DNA of 64,000 bases from Candidatus Pelagibacter ubique HIMB058 (GTDB taxonomy: Bacteria; Pseudomonadota; Alphaproteobacteria; Pelagibacterales; Pelagibacteraceae). Of the stretch, positions 62,283 to 64,000 are shown in pieces. A program made the translations under genes and the position numbers. The stretch's first letter is position 1. Each line of letters starts with the position of its first letter. The stretch lies in assembly GCA_000419545.1 (NCBI GenBank), contig ATTF01000001.1, forward strand, positions 1 to 64,000. The letters are read 5' to 3'. The notes under the pieces are model-generated. The model was given only the letters and a program-made list of their open reading frames with translations, had not been told where the DNA came from and did no database searches.

Positions 62283-62330
62283 CTTAATTAACCATTAAAT
62301 ATCTATATAAATATTATATAAGTAAAAACC

Positions 62331-63485
62331 ATGAGTTTTTGTTTAATAATTCTTGCAGGAGGTAATAGCCATAGATTTGGTTCTAATATAGGCAAACCAT
62401 ACCAAAAATTAGGGGGCAAATCATTAATAGAAATAAATGTTAATAAAGCTCTTCAATTTAAAGCAATTAAACAAATTATTCTTGTTTATAACAAAAAAGA
62501 CTTAAAAAAAGTAAAATCACTCAAAATAAAAAATGTAAAATTAATTTCTGGTGGTAAAAGCAGAAGAGAGTCAACTTTTAATGCCCTTAAATATTTAAAT
62601 AAACAAAAAGATATAAATAAAGTTTTAATTCATGATGTTGCAAGACCTAATTTTTCATTAAAATTATTTAATTCAATTTTAAAGAATATGAAATCAGCTA
62701 GGGCCGTGATTCCAAGAATTAAAGTGCAAGATGCTATCAAACAAATAATAGATTCAAGTAAAGAAGAGTACATTATTGGTAAAAAAAGAGATAATTTATT
62801 TTTAACGCAAACACCTCAAGCATTTGATTTAAAAGAAATTTTTCATTTGCATAAAACTAATTCCGGGAAATATAAAGACGATGACATTTCTCTATATATG
62901 GATTTAAATAAAGTTAAATTTATCGAAGGAGAAAAAAATAATTTTAAAATTACAGACAGAGAAGACTTTGAAACTTTAAAAAATATTTATAAATCTAGGC
63001 AAAGTGTAGGAATTGGTTTTGATGTTCATAGACTTGTTCCTAAAAGAAAACTTTTTTTGGCTGGCTTAAAAATCAAGTCAAAACTTGGAACATTAGGTCA
63101 TTCAGATGGAGATCCTGTTCTTCATTCGATAACTGATGCAATCTTAGGAGCATGTCAAATGGGAGACATTGGTCAAATGTTTTCAGATAAAAGTAAAAAA
63201 TTTAAGAATATAAGGTCAACAATTTTGCTTCGCAAAGTTATAGAGCAGATAAAATCAAAAGGTTACTATATTAACAATATCGATATAAATATTATCACTC
63301 AAACACCTAAAATAAAAAATTACAAAAAAAGGATGATAGATAATATCGCAAAACTTTGTGAAATCTCGACTAATCAAATAAATATTAAAGGTAAAACGAC
63401 TGAAAAGTTAGGTGTTGTTGGAAAAGAAAAAGCAATAGCCTGCGAAGTAATAACCTCGGTAATAAAATATGATCAAAATATTTAA
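62331..63485 (+). CDS. ispDF: Bifunctional IspDF (MEP cytidylyltransferase / cyclodiphosphate synthase)
   Basis: 384 residues. Residues 1-~220 are IspD: IILAGGNSHRFGSNIGKPYQKL, VLIHDVARPNFS and QTPQAFDLKEIF. Residues ~223-380 are IspF: VGIGFDVHRLVPKRKLFLAG (metal-binding Asp/His), LGHSDGDPVLHSITDAILGA and MGDIGQMFSD, with INIKGKTTEKLGVVGK. The fusion catalyses two steps of the MEP isoprenoid pathway and is common in alphaproteobacteria. It is divergent from ntrY (48-base gap) and overlaps pgpA by 17 bases. Confidence 0.96.
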   Translation: MSFCLIILAGGNSHRFGSNIGKPYQKLGGKSLIEINVNKALQFKAIKQIILVYNKKDLKKVKSLKIKNVKLISGGKSRRESTFNALKYLNKQKDINKVLIHDVARPNFSLKLFNSILKNMKSARAVIPRIKVQDAIKQIIDSSKEEYIIGKKRDNLFLTQTPQAFDLKEIFHLHKTNSGKYKDDDISLYMDLNKVKFIEGEKNNFKITDREDFETLKNIYKSRQSVGIGFDVHRLVPKRKLFLAGLKIKSKLGTLGHSDGDPVLHSITDAILGACQMGDIGQMFSDKSKKFKNIRSTILLRKVIEQIKSKGYYINNIDINIITQTPKIKNYKKRMIDNIAKLCEISTNQINIKGKTTEKLGVVGKEKAIACEVITSVIKYDQNI

Positions 63486-63972
63486 TTATTTATTTGTTAC
63501 ATGTTTTGGAATTGGATCTTTTAGATATGCTCCTGGCACTATCACATCTTTGATAACTACAGTTTTTTTGTTTAGTTTGTTTCACATCATAAATTTATCT
63601 TCTAATATTATACTTATAATTTTGTTGTTAATTTTTATTTATTCTTTTTACGCAGTCTCCAATTATATAAAAGGTAATGATAATAAAGACCCAAAAGAGG
63701 TTGTTATTGATGAATTTATTGGTCAATCCATTCCAATTTATCTTTATGAAATTTCTCATGGCACTATTAAAGATCCTCAAGAAGCCATTTTATTCTATTT
63801 ATATATTTTTATCTTATTTAGATATTTTGATATTAAAAAACCTTTCCCAGTAAACTTCTTTGATAAAAAATTTAAAAATAGTTTTGGTGTAATATTTGAT
63901 GATGTTATAGCAGGCTTATATGTTGTTCTAACGCTTATAATCTTTATGATAGTTAAATCTAAGTTTTTCTAA
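63469..63972 (+). CDS. pgpA: Phosphatidylglycerophosphatase A
   Basis: 167 residues with about four helices. Motifs GIGSFRYAPGTITSLI and DPKEVVIDEFIGQSIPI are characteristic of PgpA. It dephosphorylates phosphatidylglycerophosphate to phosphatidylglycerol in the inner membrane. Overlap with ispDF suggests one transcript. Confidence 0.93.
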   Translation: MIKIFNYLFVTCFGIGSFRYAPGTITSLITTVFLFSLFHIINLSSNIILIILLLIFIYSFYAVSNYIKGNDNKDPKEVVIDEFIGQSIPIYLYEISHGTIKDPQEAILFYLYIFILFRYFDIKKPFPVNFFDKKFKNSFGVIFDDVIAGLYVVLTLIIFMIVKSKFF

Positions 63973-64000
63973 TGAATTTAAATCAAAAAATAGTTGAATT
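63972..64000 (+). CDS. Start of a gene running off the window
   Basis: The ATG at 63972 shares its A with the pgpA stop (TAATG) and opens MNLNQKIVE before the window ends. This coupling supports a real gene. In related alphaproteobacteria a cinA-type gene often follows pgpA, but nine residues cannot show it. Confidence 0.5.

Overview
The window is a dense, very AT-rich (by eye roughly 30% GC) bacterial chromosome segment. Same-strand genes often overlap by 1-17 bases, AGA/AAA/TTA-type codons dominate, and no gene-free stretch exceeds about 200 bases. Gene content is alphaproteobacterial: aapJQMP, the glpVSTPQU glycerol importer with its small DUF2160 protein, an IalB-family protein, ntrYX next to trkAH, and fused ispDF next to pgpA. 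Compactness and base composition suggest a streamlined SAR11/Pelagibacterales-like or similar AT-rich planktonic alphaproteobacterium. This is inference; no rRNA is present. Phosphofructokinase and pyruvate kinase argue against the best-known Pelagibacter type, which lacks a classical glycolysis.

Layout. 1-4.4 kb: general amino-acid ABC importer (aapP truncated at the edge) with a small secreted HMA-like CxxC protein inserted after aapJ. 4.6-10.4 kb: zapE, then a surface-polysaccharide-like group (galE, SUMF1-like protein, sulfatase-like membrane enzyme, methyltransferase, YLDPGS-type micro-protein), ending beside tRNA-Arg(UCU). 10.5-16.6 kb: two small unknowns, then an RsbW-like kinase and RsbV-like STAS protein, an acidic tail-anchored protein, prepilin peptidase, truncated haemoglobin, a fusion of an ammonium transporter with a SpoIIE-type PP2C phosphatase, and a second HMA-like protein. 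16.7-31.4 kb: a full type IV pilus locus: major-type pilin, pilC-pilB-secretin-pilP-pilO-pilMN on the minus strand, and on the plus strand a minor-pilin set (FimT/GspH-like, a 703-residue pseudopilin, a pseudopilin carrying a C-type lectin domain, PilX-like) followed by pilT. 31.4-36.6 kb: a 1731-residue autotransporter with an unusual inner-membrane-like helix after its beta-barrel. 36.7-42 kb: IalB-like protein, a coiled-coil protein and a MoxR-DUF58-transglutaminase operon. 42-43.4 kb: a DM13 protein and FTR1 iron permease behind two tandem Fur-box-like sites, plus a tail-anchored micro-protein. 43.4-56.3 kb: FAH-superfamily hydratase-like protein, pfk, pyk, gap, the glycerol ABC importer, glpK and gpsA, together a route from glycerol to pyruvate. 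56.3-64 kb: trkH, trkA, ntrX, ntrY, then ispDF, pgpA and the first codons of another gene.

How the parts work together. Two nitrogen-uptake loci (amino acids, ammonium) each carry a paralogous HMA-like protein. The ammonium transporter is wired by fusion to the phosphatase type that drives RsbV/RsbW partner switching, and both partners lie within 5 kb. The pilus locus could display a calcium-dependent lectin near its tip and retract with PilT, beside a large autotransporter: an adhesion/colonisation region unusual for a streamlined free-living cell. Both solute-binding-protein genes (aapJ, glpV) are followed by hairpins that would damp expression of the downstream transporter subunits.

I see no CRISPR array, insertion sequence, integrase, prophage or rRNA operon.
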